Part shown: positions 27,562-35,481 of the stretch, one piece after another
Layout of the letters: each line of letters begins with the position of its first letter
Numbering within the stretch: the stretch's first letter is position 1
Assembly: GCF_003634555.1 (NCBI RefSeq)
Contig: NZ_RBKS01000001.1
Location: 3,472,001 to 3,536,000 of the forward strand
From: Frondihabitans australicus
GTDB lineage: Bacteria; Actinomycetota; Actinomycetes; Actinomycetales; Microbacteriaceae
Direction: 5' to 3'
DNA length: 64,000 nt
Notes under the pieces: model-generated
Told to the model about the DNA's origin: nothing
What the model saw: only the letters and a program-made list of their open reading frames with translations
Database searches by the model: none
Position numbers and translations under genes: made by a program

Positions 27562-28827
27562 ATGACGTTCACCGCCGAACACGAGTTGAACTGGGCCGGT
27601 ACCTACGCGTACGGCGCGACTCGCATCCTGAACCCGACCAGCATCCCCGAGCTTCAAGATCTGGTGGCCCACCAGCCCAAGATTCGCTCGCTCGGCACCC
27701 GCCACTCGTTCAACCCCGTGGCCGACGGGCCCGGAGTGCTCGTCACCACGCTCGGCCTGCCCGGCGAGGTCGTCATCGCCGACGACCGCCGCTCCGCCGT
27801 CGTGTCGTCGGGCCTCCGCTACGCCGACGTGGCGACGGAGCTCGAGGCGGCCGGCCTGGCCCTCCACAATATGGGGTCGCTGCCGCATATCTCGGTCGGC
27901 GGTGCCACCGCCACGGGGACGCACGGATCCGGCGTCGGCAACGGCTCGCTCAGCACCGCCGTGCGGGGGATCGAGTTCGTGGGCGCCGACGGGGAGCTCC
28001 GGTGGGTGCGGCGTGGGGATCCTGAGTTCGACGGAAGCGTGATCCACCTCGGCGTTCTCGGGCCGGCGACGCGCCTCGAGCTCGACGTGCAGCCCAGCTA
28101 CCGCGTGCGACAGGACGTCTACCTCGGCGTGCCGTGGGAAGCCGTCGACGGCCCGAAGCTGCGCGAGGTCATGGGGCTCGGCTACAGCGTCAGCCTCTTC
28201 ATGAACTGGGGCGACGACATCACGCAGATGTGGGTGAAGTCGCGGATCCCCGACAACGAGGCCGACATCGAGGTGCCCGACGAGTACTTCGGCGCGCCGC
28301 ACCACTCCGAGCGCGCGTCGTTCATCGGCAAGGAGGACAACACCACGCCCATGGATGGCTCCGTCGGCCCGTGGTCGACGCGCCTGCCGCACTTCAAGAT
28401 CGAGTCGACGCCCTCGAACGGCGACGAGATCCAGGCCGAGTTCTTCGTGCCGCTCGACCGCGGGTCGGAGGCGCTCGCCGCCGTGCGCACGCTGTCCGCC
28501 CGGATCCGGCCGCTGCTGCTCGTGACCGAGCTGCGGGCGATCGCCGCCGACGACTACTGGCTGAGCGAGACGCAGGGTCAGGACTCCCTCGCGATCCACT
28601 TCACCTTCGGCAAGCACCCCGACGAGGTCGAGGCGCTTCTGCCGCAGATCGAGGGCGTGCTCGAGCCCTTCACGTCGCGCCCGCACTGGGGCAAGGTGTC
28701 GTCGCTCACCCCCGAGCAGTACCGCGCGCGCTACTCGCGGATGCCCGAGTTCCGCGCGCTGGCCGAGAAGCACGACCCGGCCGCGAAGTTCGGCGGCGGC
28801 TTCGTCGACGCGATCCTCGAGCGCTAG
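27562..28827 (+). CDS. aldO: FAD-dependent alditol/xylitol oxidase (AldO-like)
   Basis: Oxidises a terminal alcohol of polyols (xylitol, sorbitol) to the aldehyde and makes hydrogen peroxide. 421 residues, matching the family length. VAO-type FAD domain: the covalent-flavin His in SLGTRHSFN (about residue 44) and the ATGTHGSG loop (about 115). Catalytic domain ends with PRLIKE-type residues SSLTPEQYRARYSRMPEFRA. ATG 27562 is 6 bases after CAGAGT (27550-27555). A strong terminator follows at 28851. Secreted-type signals are absent, so it is cytosolic. Confidence 0.88.
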   Translation: MTFTAEHELNWAGTYAYGATRILNPTSIPELQDLVAHQPKIRSLGTRHSFNPVADGPGVLVTTLGLPGEVVIADDRRSAVVSSGLRYADVATELEAAGLALHNMGSLPHISVGGATATGTHGSGVGNGSLSTAVRGIEFVGADGELRWVRRGDPEFDGSVIHLGVLGPATRLELDVQPSYRVRQDVYLGVPWEAVDGPKLREVMGLGYSVSLFMNWGDDITQMWVKSRIPDNEADIEVPDEYFGAPHHSERASFIGKEDNTTPMDGSVGPWSTRLPHFKIESTPSNGDEIQAEFFVPLDRGSEALAAVRTLSARIRPLLLVTELRAIAADDYWLSETQGQDSLAIHFTFGKHPDEVEALLPQIEGVLEPFTSRPHWGKVSSLTPEQYRARYSRMPEFRALAEKHDPAAKFGGGFVDAILER

Positions 28828-28850
28828 CCCCGCTGCTCGCCCCTCCTCAT

Positions 28851-28902
28851 CCCAAAAACGACTCTCCCGGCCATATTTCCGGTCGGGAGAGTCGTTTTTG
28901 GG
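28851..28902. terminator. Bidirectional terminator between aldO and the MATE gene
   Basis: A 19-base perfect stem (28851-28869 with 28884-28902), 14-base loop. The outer stem is CCCAAAAACG / CGTTTTTGGG, which gives an A-tract before and a T-tract within the stem in each direction. It lies between two convergent genes and should stop both transcripts. Confidence 0.85.
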
Positions 28903-28931
28903 AGGGGTAGAAGCACAACCAGGGCGCAGGA

Positions 28932-30359
28932 TCAGGCGGGCTGCTCCTCGAGCATCGCGTCCGCGCGCTCCGGCGAGCCCTCGGCGAGGCCGGCCGCGAT
29001 CGACCGACGCGACGCCGCCCACATCACGATCCCGGCGACGAGGACGAGCCCCTCGCTGACAGTCAGCGCCCAGATGATGCCGTCGAGGCCGAACCAGAGG
29101 TTCGCGAGGATGACGATCGGGATGAACAGCACGCCCTGCGTGATCGACATGATGGTCGCCGGCAGCGCCCGCCCGGTGGCCTGGAACATCGAGGTGATGA
29201 GCCCGGTGAAGCCGTTGAAGACCATCGAGACGAGCTGCGCCGTGAGGATCGTGGCGCCGACGGCCAGGTAGGCGGGGTTCGACACGAAGGCGGTGAAGAC
29301 CTGGTCGCGGAAGACGAAGACCACGACCGCGAACAGCAGGGTGATGGCTCCTACGGCCACGCCCGCCCCGCGCATCGACGACCGCAGCCGCGCGGCGTCG
29401 CCCTTGCCGAACGAGTAGGCGAGCAGCGGCAGCACGCCGATGGTGATGCCCATGACGAGGAACTCCGGGACCTGGGCGATCCGCACGGCGACGCCCATCG
29501 CGGCGAGCGGTCCGTCGCCGTAGTGCACGGCGAGGTTGTTGAGCACGAGCGAGGTGACGATGAGGAACGCCGACTGCAGCAGCTCGCCGATGCCCACCCC
29601 GAAGACCGGCTTCATCACGGCGGGAGACAGGGTGAACCACCGCGGAGCGAGGCTCACGTGCTCGCTGTGCCTGGTGAGCCAGAAGGCGAAGTAGGCGACG
29701 GTGATGAGGTTCGAGAGGCCGATCGAGAGCGCGGCTCCTGCGACCCCCCAGTGCAGCACCAGGATGAACAGCACGTCGAAGACGAGGTTGCCCACGGTCG
29801 ACGCGATCAGGCCGATCATCACCTGGCGGCTGGCGCCCTCGGCGCGCACGAGCTGCTCGAGGCAGAAGGCGGCGGCGAGCACGGGCACGAAAGCCAGCTC
29901 GACGCCGACGAAGGCGCTGGTCGCGGGCACCGCGGCGGCGTTCGCGCCGAGCACGGCGACCAGGGGGTGCAGGAGCAGCAGCCCCACCACCGCGATGACG
30001 GCCCCGACGATCACGGCGCCCCAGAGCGAGAACGACGAGACGTGCTTGATCTTGTCGGCCTCGCGCGGGTCGTTCTCGCTGGCTCCGAGGAGGCGGGAGA
30101 TGAGCGACGATCCGCCGGCTCCGAAGACGCCGCCGACGGCCATGATCAGGCCGAGGATCGGGGCGCCGAAGGTGACCGCGGCGAGGAGGGTGGCGTCGTG
30201 CAGCGAGCCGATGAAGCCGGCGTTGACGACGTTGTAGACGGCGCCGACGATCATCGCGGCGGCCATCGGCACGCAGAGGTGCACGAGGGCGCGGACGATG
30301 GGGGCGGAGGAGAGGTACCAGCGGTCGCTGCGGACCGTGTCGGAAGACGTGGTGCTCAT
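28932..30359 (-). CDS. MATE-family multidrug/metabolite exporter
   Basis: 475 residues with 12 membrane helices in two six-helix bundles: PMAAAMIVGAVYNVVNAGFI (TM1), GAGGSSLISRLLGA (loop typical of DinF/NorM), and the second bundle from about residue 240. It uses an H+ or Na+ gradient to expel organic cations or metabolites. ATG 30359 has AAAGGAG. It lies 93 bases downstream of a MarR gene on the same strand, and a stem-loop sits between them, so MarR probably controls its level. Confidence 0.92.
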   Translation of the reverse strand: MSTTSSDTVRSDRWYLSSAPIVRALVHLCVPMAAAMIVGAVYNVVNAGFIGSLHDATLLAAVTFGAPILGLIMAVGGVFGAGGSSLISRLLGASENDPREADKIKHVSSFSLWGAVIVGAVIAVVGLLLLHPLVAVLGANAAAVPATSAFVGVELAFVPVLAAAFCLEQLVRAEGASRQVMIGLIASTVGNLVFDVLFILVLHWGVAGAALSIGLSNLITVAYFAFWLTRHSEHVSLAPRWFTLSPAVMKPVFGVGIGELLQSAFLIVTSLVLNNLAVHYGDGPLAAMGVAVRIAQVPEFLVMGITIGVLPLLAYSFGKGDAARLRSSMRGAGVAVGAITLLFAVVVFVFRDQVFTAFVSNPAYLAVGATILTAQLVSMVFNGFTGLITSMFQATGRALPATIMSITQGVLFIPIVILANLWFGLDGIIWALTVSEGLVLVAGIVMWAASRRSIAAGLAEGSPERADAMLEEQPA

Positions 30360-30388
30360 GGTGGTGCTCCTTTCGGGCATGCCCGTCT

Positions 30389-30411
30389 CCGGGCAGCGCT
30401 GTGCTGCCCGG
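30389..30411 (-). terminator. Stem-loop between marR and the MATE gene
   Basis: CCGGGCAGC-GCTGT-GCTGCCCGG, a perfect 9-base GC stem with a 5-base loop, no T-tract. It may attenuate or process the marR-MATE transcript rather than end it. Confidence 0.5.
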
Positions 30412-30452
30412 TCTGTCGGGCGGAAGATGTGGGTGTCTGGAGGGGCCGGGCG

Positions 30453-30899
30453 CTAGCGCGTGGGGCGCGGAAGCCGGGCCGTGATCTTCGTGAGCAGGCC
30501 GATCAGGGTCTGCCGTTCGTCGTCGTCGAGGGGGCTCAGGATCTGATCCTCGAGCTGCTGGACGAACTCGTCGAAGCCGTCGATCATCGCCGCACCCTCG
30601 GCGGTCGCGTAGACGCGCTTGCTGCGTTCGTTCCCGTCTTCGGTGCGTCGTTCGATCAGCCCGCGGGCCTCGAGCCCCGAGAGGAGGCTCGAGACGCTCG
30701 CCGGCGTCGTGCGGGTGATGGTGGCGATGTCCTTCTGGATCGAGCCGGGGTTCTGCACCAGGTAGCCGAGCGCGAAGCTCTGCTGCTGGGTGAGGTCGCG
30801 CTCCTGCGTCCAGTCGCTGCCGGCCTTCATCTGCGCCCAGCCGATCCAGCGGAGCAGGCCGAGAGCGCTGGTGAGTTCGATCTCCGGTTCGTCGTTCAT
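30453..30899 (-). CDS. MarR-family regulator of the MATE exporter
   Basis: 148 residues with a winged helix (QKDIATITRTTPASVSSLLS), a wing with NERSKRVYATAEG and dimer helices. ATG 30899 begins 7 bases after a near-consensus promoter -10 (30907-30912), so it is leaderless. The promoter overlaps a dyad (30917-30936). It probably represses itself and the downstream MATE gene, with a ligand that the exporter removes. Confidence 0.9.
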   Translation of the reverse strand: MNDEPEIELTSALGLLRWIGWAQMKAGSDWTQERDLTQQQSFALGYLVQNPGSIQKDIATITRTTPASVSSLLSGLEARGLIERRTEDGNERSKRVYATAEGAAMIDGFDEFVQQLEDQILSPLDDDERQTLIGLLTKITARLPRPTR

Positions 30900-30906
30900 G
30901 ATGAGA

Positions 30907-30936
30907 ACTCTAACTGTTAGACATCAAACTGTCAAA
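30907..30936 (-). promoter_or_regulatory. Promoter and operator of the marR-MATE operon
   Basis: -35 TTGACA (30930-30935), exactly 17 bases, -10 TAGAGT (30907-30912), 7 bases to ATG. The imperfect palindrome TTAGACA-6 bases-TGTCAAA (30917-30936; 6 of 7 paired) overlaps the spacer and -35, where a bound MarR dimer would block RNA polymerase. Confidence 0.75.
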
Positions 30937-31009
30937 CCTCGAACTGAATTCTTCTCCGGTGGACGAGACGGGAAAGAATGTGCCCGCGGCCAGCGTTGTG
31001 TCGGGGGCT

Positions 31010-31026
31010 GGGGGTACTGTTCCCCC
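31010..31026 (+). promoter_or_regulatory. Short stem-loop in the folE leader
   Basis: GGGGG-TACTGTT-CCCCC. The loop contains TACTGT, which could be the -10 of folE. A second weak repeat (CCCC, 9 bases, GGGG) follows near 31033-31049. GGAGGGG near 31053-31060 is too far from ATG 31072 to be an ideal ribosome site. Confidence 0.3.
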
Positions 31027-31071
31027 GGATTCCCCGCATTTCCTGGGGTACACGGAGGGGTACAGACGCTC

Positions 31072-31725
31072 ATGGCAACCGACTTCGACCGGCCGCGACT
31101 CGAGGCGGCGGTCCTCGAGATCCTGAAGGCCATCGGCGACGACCCCTCGCGTGCCGGGCTGGCGGACACTCCTCGCCGCGTCGCCGACGCCTACGAGGAG
31201 TTCTTCGCCGGGCTCCGGGTCGACGTCCCCGCCCTCCTCGGCGGCAGCGTCGTGGCGGCCTCAGAGGGCGAGCTCGGCGAGCTGGTCATCGTGCGCGACA
31301 TCGAGTTCCGGTCGGTCTGCGAGCACCACCTCCTGCCCTTCCTCGGCGTCGCGCACGTCGCCTACGTGCCCGGCACGCAGATCGTCGGCCTCGGCAAGAT
31401 CCCGGGGCTCGTCGACGCCCTCGCTTCCCGTCCTCAGCTGCAGGAGCGCCTCGGCGAGGAGATCGCCGACGCCCTCTCGTCCGGCGTGGGCGCGGCCGGC
31501 GTGCTCGTGGTGCTCGACGCGGTGCACGGCTGCGTCACCTCGCGGGGTGCGCGCCAGACGCACAGCTCGACGGTCACCATCGCCAGCCGGGGCGTCCTCG
31601 CCGACGCGGCGGGGCGGGCTGAGGCCATCGCGCTGATCGGTTCGGGGCAGACGCCTTCGACCTACGCCTCGGCCGTCGCGACGGCCGACGTCGCCGGTGC
31701 CGTCGCGGGCGCGGGCCGCTCGTGA
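31072..31725 (+). CDS. folE: GTP cyclohydrolase I
   Basis: Converts GTP to dihydroneopterin triphosphate, the first pterin step. 217 residues. Zinc and catalytic residues are present: SVCEHHLLPF (about 81-90) with the Cys-His pair, and the second zinc Cys in DAVHGCVTSRG (about 147-158); TPRRVADAY and KIPGLVDALASR are also standard. Its stop overlaps the next gene (GTGA), a FolP2-like protein, and a RibD-C reductase follows. folB and folK, normally beside folE, are absent. Confidence 0.95.
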   Translation: MATDFDRPRLEAAVLEILKAIGDDPSRAGLADTPRRVADAYEEFFAGLRVDVPALLGGSVVAASEGELGELVIVRDIEFRSVCEHHLLPFLGVAHVAYVPGTQIVGLGKIPGLVDALASRPQLQERLGEEIADALSSGVGAAGVLVVLDAVHGCVTSRGARQTHSSTVTIASRGVLADAAGRAEAIALIGSGQTPSTYASAVATADVAGAVAGAGRS

Positions 31726-32648
31726 CCGACGAGCTGCTCGAGCCGCCGGCCACGGCGCCGCCGGGCCCGCTGCTGCCGTCCCTCCGCAGCCCGATCCGCA
31801 CGATCGGCCGCCGCACCTTCGACTTCGACCGTCAGATCGCCGTCATGGCGATCGTCAACCGCACACCCGACTCGTTCTTCGACCAGGGCGCCACCTTCGC
31901 CCTCGACCGCGCCGTCGAGGCTGCAGTCAGAGCTGCCGACGCAGGAGCCGACTGGGTCGACATCGGCGGCGTCAAGTTCGCGCCCGGGCCGGAGGTCCCC
32001 TCGCACGAAGAGGCCGAGCGCGTGGTGCCCGTGGTCTCCGCGCTGGCCGCACGCAGCGACGTCGTCATCTCGGTCGACACCTTCCGCGCCGACGTCGCCG
32101 AGGCGGCCATCGCCGCCGGTGCGAGCGTCGTCAACGACACGACGGGCCTCTCCGACCCGCGTCTCGCGCCGGTCGTCGCCGACAGTGAGGCGACGCTCGT
32201 CATCACGCACTCGCTCGCCGCGCCCCGGCAGCCTCTGCCCCATCCGCACTACGACGACATCGGGCGTCAGGTCCGCGAGTTCCTGGAAGAGCGCGTGGAT
32301 CGCGCCCTCGCCGCCGGCATCCCCGAGTCGCGAATCGTCGTCGACCCGGGTCATGACCTGAACAAGAGCACCGTGCAGACCCTCGAGATCACGCGCCGCC
32401 TGGGCGAGATCGTCTCCCTCGGCTTCCCCGTGCTGGCCGCGGTGTCGAACAAGGACTTCGTCGGCGAGGCCCTCGAGCGCGAGAAGCCCGAGCGACTGGC
32501 GGGCTCGCTCGCCGCGGCGACCGCCTGCGTCCTGCTCGGAGCCCGGATCGTCCGGATGCACGCCGTGCCCGAGTCGGTCGACGCGATGCGCATGGTCGAG
32601 GCAATCCTGGGGTGGCGGGCGCCGGTCAACCCCGTGCACAACGTATGA
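31722..32648 (+). CDS. FolP2-like dihydropteroate synthase homologue
   Basis: 308-residue pterin-binding TIM-barrel. True dihydropteroate synthases read 'GxxNVTPDSFSDGG' and 'DxGGESTRPG'; this one reads MAIVNRTPDSFFDQG (about 42-56) and DIGGVKFAPGPEV (about 81-93), so the Ser-Thr-Arg segment that binds p-aminobenzoate is replaced. That pattern is that of mycobacterial FolP2, which in M. leprae lacks synthase activity. It may bind another pterin substrate. GTG 31722 overlaps folE and its own stop overlaps the RibD-C gene (ATGA), so the three are one translational unit. Confidence 0.85.
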   Translation: MTDELLEPPATAPPGPLLPSLRSPIRTIGRRTFDFDRQIAVMAIVNRTPDSFFDQGATFALDRAVEAAVRAADAGADWVDIGGVKFAPGPEVPSHEEAERVVPVVSALAARSDVVISVDTFRADVAEAAIAAGASVVNDTTGLSDPRLAPVVADSEATLVITHSLAAPRQPLPHPHYDDIGRQVREFLEERVDRALAAGIPESRIVVDPGHDLNKSTVQTLEITRRLGEIVSLGFPVLAAVSNKDFVGEALEREKPERLAGSLAAATACVLLGARIVRMHAVPESVDAMRMVEAILGWRAPVNPVHNV

Positions 32649-33415
32649 GCGAGGGCGGGTCGGTGATCCTGCGCCTCGATGGCGACGGGGGATCGCGGCG
32701 TGAGCTGACCGACGACGATCTGCGCGAGCTGTACGCCCCGGCATCGCGCGAGGTGCCCCGGCTGCGGGCGAACTTCGTGGCGAGCGTCGACGGCTCGGCG
32801 ACGGCTTCGGGTCTGAGCGGTGCGCTCGGCGGGCCCGCCGATCATCGCGTGTTCGCGGTCCTGCGCGAGCTGTGCGACGTGATCGTCGTGGCCAGCGGCA
32901 CCGTTCGGGCCGAGGGGTACGCGGGGCCGCTCGTCGAGGGCGATGCGGCCGGGCGGAGGGTCGCGCAGGGTCTGCCCGCGCATCCTGCGATCGCTGTCGT
33001 CAGCGGCACGCTGTCGATGGACCCGGGGTCGGAGTTCTTCGCGACCGCTCCCGTCCGCCCGCTCGTGCTCACCTGCGACGCGGCGCCCTTCGATCGCCGC
33101 GAGGCGCTCGCCGAGGTCGCCGACGTCGTCTCGTGCGGCACCGACACCGTCGAGCCTCGCCGTCTCGTCTCCGAGCTGCTGGCCCGGGGCCTGGCGCAGA
33201 TGCACTGCGAGGGCGGCCCGTCGCTGCTCGGGTCGCTGATCGAGGCCGACGTGCTCGACGCCCTGGCGCTCACCGTCAGCCCCTCGCTCGAAGGCGGGCT
33301 GGGCGGCAGGATCACGCGACGCGACGGCTCGCCGATCGACCTGCGGGCCCTCGAACTCGACCACGTGCTCGCCTCGGGGTCGATGCTGCTCACGCACTGG
33401 ACACGTCGTCGCTGA
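32645..33415 (+). CDS. RibD C-terminal-domain reductase (pyrimidine/dihydropterin reductase-like)
   Basis: 256-residue NADPH-dependent reductase with the dihydrofolate-reductase fold of the RibD C-terminal domain: RANFVASVDGSATASG (about 40-56), ASGTVRAEGY (about 87-97), MHCEGGPSLLGSLI (about 190) and a last strand LTVSPSL. It lacks the deaminase half of RibD. The Mycobacterium homologue Rv2671 has dihydrofolate reductase activity, and the present gene is coupled (ATGA) to folE-folP2, so a pterin substrate is more likely than a riboflavin one. This is inference from context. Confidence 0.8.
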   Translation: MSEGGSVILRLDGDGGSRRELTDDDLRELYAPASREVPRLRANFVASVDGSATASGLSGALGGPADHRVFAVLRELCDVIVVASGTVRAEGYAGPLVEGDAAGRRVAQGLPAHPAIAVVSGTLSMDPGSEFFATAPVRPLVLTCDAAPFDRREALAEVADVVSCGTDTVEPRRLVSELLARGLAQMHCEGGPSLLGSLIEADVLDALALTVSPSLEGGLGGRITRRDGSPIDLRALELDHVLASGSMLLTHWTRRR

Positions 33416-33488
33416 GAGCGCCTGGCCCCTGACTCCTGAGAGCGCCCGGTCGTCTGCCTCTCCGAGCGCCTGGTCGTCCGTTCCTGGG
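33414..33488 (+). repeat. Three imperfect tandem copies of a 24-26 base unit
   Basis: Copies begin GAGAGCGCC at 33414, GAGAGCGCCC at 33438 and GAGCGCCTGG at 33464. Each continues with a CTGGYC- or CGGTCGTC-like block. It is a short degenerate repeat between the RibD-C and DedA-fusion genes. Function unknown. Confidence 0.4.
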
Positions 33489-33508
33489 AAACAGGGAAGA
33501 ATGGTCCG

Positions 33509-34831
33509 GTGAGCATCCTCGACTGGCTGAACGACGAGCACGCCGTGCTGCCCGTCGCCGCGGCCATCATGGTCGCCGCCGTCGCCGCCCTGCTCGAGTC
33601 GGCCGTCGGCCTCATCGTGTGGGTGCCCGCCGCACCCGTCGTGATCGTTGCGGCCGCGGGGCTCGCGAGCGTTCCCCGCATCCTACTGCTGATCGTCGTG
33701 GTGGCGATCGGCAGGCTCGCCGGCGACAGCATCGCGTTCGGCTATGGCCGGCGGCAGGGTGCCCAGCTCGCTTCGTCGCCGATCGCCCGCCGCATCGGCC
33801 CCGAGCGCTGGCAGACCGCGACCCGGGTGCTCGACCGCCGCGGGCCGATGGCCGCGCTCCTCGTGCGCCTCGTGCCCGTGCCGCGCACCCTCACCCCCGC
33901 GATCGCCGGGGCAGGCGGCATGCCCGCCGGTCGTTTCGTCCCTGCGAGTGCCGTCGCGTCGCTGTGCTGGGCCGCCCTCTGGGTCGTCGTCGGAGTGCTC
34001 GCACGGGCGTCGTTCCACGTGACGGAGCCGTACCTCGGGGTCGGCGGCTGGCTCGTGGTCGCCGTGCTGGCCGTGATCGGCGCCGTCTACCTCGCCGTCC
34101 GCGCGCTCGTGCTGCGCCTGCCCGACGGCGACCCCCGGCGCGTCCTCGGCGACTCGTCGGTCGCGGGCATGGCGCCGCACCCCTCCGGCGACGACACCGG
34201 GCTGCGGGTGCGACTCTTCCACGAGGACGAGTGGCGGACGCTGCCGAACGTCATCTCGGCCATCCGGATCCTCCTGCTGCCGGTCTTCGGTGTGCTGCTC
34301 GTCGTGCACCACTTCTGGAGCGCCATCGTCGTGCTCCTGCTCGTCTTCGTGAGCGACTTCGTCGACGGGTTCATCGCGCGCCGCTTCCATCAGACGTCGA
34401 ACCTCGGAGCCTGGCTCGACCCGGTCGCCGATCGGCTCACCGTCGTGTTCGTGGTCGCGGCGTTCGCGGCCTCGGGCATCGTGCCGTGGCAGCTGGTGCT
34501 GATCCTGCTGATCCCCGACATCCTCTCCGGGCTCTGGGCCGTGTTCTCGTTCAACGGCGCCCCCGACGTGAAGGTGTCGAAGGTCGGTAAGGTCCGCACG
34601 GCACTGCTGTTCGTCGGGCTGTTCATGATGCTCTTCGGCGAGGCCGTGCCGATGTTCGAGCGCGGGCTCGTCGGTGTCGGCTTCGCGTTCTTCGTGCTCG
34701 GCGTGGTCGGCCACTACATGGCGATGGCGCGCAACGCCCGCGGGCTGATCACGCTCTGGCAGCGCCAGGCGCTCGGTGTGCCGCTGTCGGCTCCCGCGGC
34801 GCCCGTGGCTCCGGCTCCGCGCGACTCTTAG
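33509..34831 (+). CDS. DedA-like / CDP-alcohol phosphatidyltransferase fusion
   Basis: 440-residue membrane protein with two domains. About 1-200 is DedA-like: LLESAVGLIVWVPAAP, GRLAGDSIAFGYGRRQG, and VRLVPVPRTLTPAIAGAGGM with the family Arg. About 245-420 is a CDP-alcohol phosphotransferase with its complete signature D-FV-DG-FI-AR then G-AW-L-D-PVA-D (about 286-311). DedA proteins move polyprenyl or glycerophospholipids across the membrane; the second domain makes a phospholipid from CDP-alcohol. A single chain would join head-group transfer to lipid movement. GTG 33509 is 6 bases after AAGAAT. Confidence 0.85.
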   Translation: MSILDWLNDEHAVLPVAAAIMVAAVAALLESAVGLIVWVPAAPVVIVAAAGLASVPRILLLIVVVAIGRLAGDSIAFGYGRRQGAQLASSPIARRIGPERWQTATRVLDRRGPMAALLVRLVPVPRTLTPAIAGAGGMPAGRFVPASAVASLCWAALWVVVGVLARASFHVTEPYLGVGGWLVVAVLAVIGAVYLAVRALVLRLPDGDPRRVLGDSSVAGMAPHPSGDDTGLRVRLFHEDEWRTLPNVISAIRILLLPVFGVLLVVHHFWSAIVVLLLVFVSDFVDGFIARRFHQTSNLGAWLDPVADRLTVVFVVAAFAASGIVPWQLVLILLIPDILSGLWAVFSFNGAPDVKVSKVGKVRTALLFVGLFMMLFGEAVPMFERGLVGVGFAFFVLGVVGHYMAMARNARGLITLWQRQALGVPLSAPAAPVAPAPRDS

Positions 34832-34909
34832 GCGCTTCAGGGGGGCCGCCGACGCCGGCCACAGCGTGTCGGGTGAGGGTGGATGCCTCACCGACCCGGA
34901 GGAGCCCTC

Positions 34910-35281
34910 ATGAACATCCGTGAACGCGGCCGCCGCAGCGCGCGTGCGGCCACAGCGGCCGTCGGCGTGCTCGGCGTCGGCATCGCGTCGTCGACCGGAC
35001 TGCTCGTCTGGCACGAGTCGACGGCGGCGTCGGGCTCCACCTCTACGTCATCCGACTCGTCGACCACGAAGTCGTCGTCTTCGGGCGCAGGATCGTCGAC
35101 GGACTCCTCGAGCACCGGCTCCTCGACCGGCTCGAGCTCGTCCTCCTCCACGTCCTCCGGCGGCTCGTCGAGCGACTCGAGCTCGTCGAGCGGCTCGTCT
35201 TCGGGCAGCAGCTCGTCGACCACCACGCCCGTCACGGGCTCGTCCGGCTCGTCGTCGCAGGCGACCACGACCGGCTCCTGA
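34910..35281 (+). CDS. Ser/Thr-rich single-pass membrane protein
   Basis: 123 residues: basic N-terminus, one membrane helix or signal (about 13-36, AATAAVGVLGVGIASSTGLL), then some 80 residues almost wholly Ser, Gly and Thr. No folded domain. ATG 34910 has GGAGGAG. It stands just before the ApbE cluster. In related actinobacteria a Ser-rich linker like this precedes an FMN-binding domain; none is present, so it may be a truncated flavin carrier or simply a wall-spanning stalk. A strong terminator follows at once. Confidence 0.7.
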   Translation: MNIRERGRRSARAATAAVGVLGVGIASSTGLLVWHESTAASGSTSTSSDSSTTKSSSSGAGSSTDSSSTGSSTGSSSSSSTSSGGSSSDSSSSSGSSSGSSSSTTTPVTGSSGSSSQATTTGS

Positions 35282-35294
35282 CCCCGCCCCCCGC

Positions 35295-35352
35295 GCGACA
35301 AAACGCGACACCTGCGACGTGGCGATGCGTCGCAGGTGTCGCGTTTTGTCGC
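35295..35352 (+). terminator. Long hairpin after the Ser-rich gene
   Basis: A perfect 25-base stem (35295-35319 with 35328-35352), 8-base loop. The stem contains ACAAAACGCGACACC and its complement GTCGCGTTTTGTCGC, so it holds a T-run on the descending side. It should end the Ser-rich gene transcript and insulate it from apbE 130 bases on. The 35353-35481 stretch holds no gene. Confidence 0.75.
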
Positions 35353-35481
35353 GGGGCGAGGGCAGGAACGGGCACCCAGCGAGCGTACGGAGACCTCATA
35401 GGGAAGCCACTGCGAGGCCAGGGCCACCCGCAAGCCGGCCCCGTCACAGTGGTCTTCCGATCGAGAGAAGGGACGGACCGG

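Noticed and set aside
34910-35281. Ser-rich protein as an FMN-binding flavoprotein
   Set aside because: The chain ends within the Ser/Gly/Thr tract. No FMN-binding fold or ApbE target motif can be seen.
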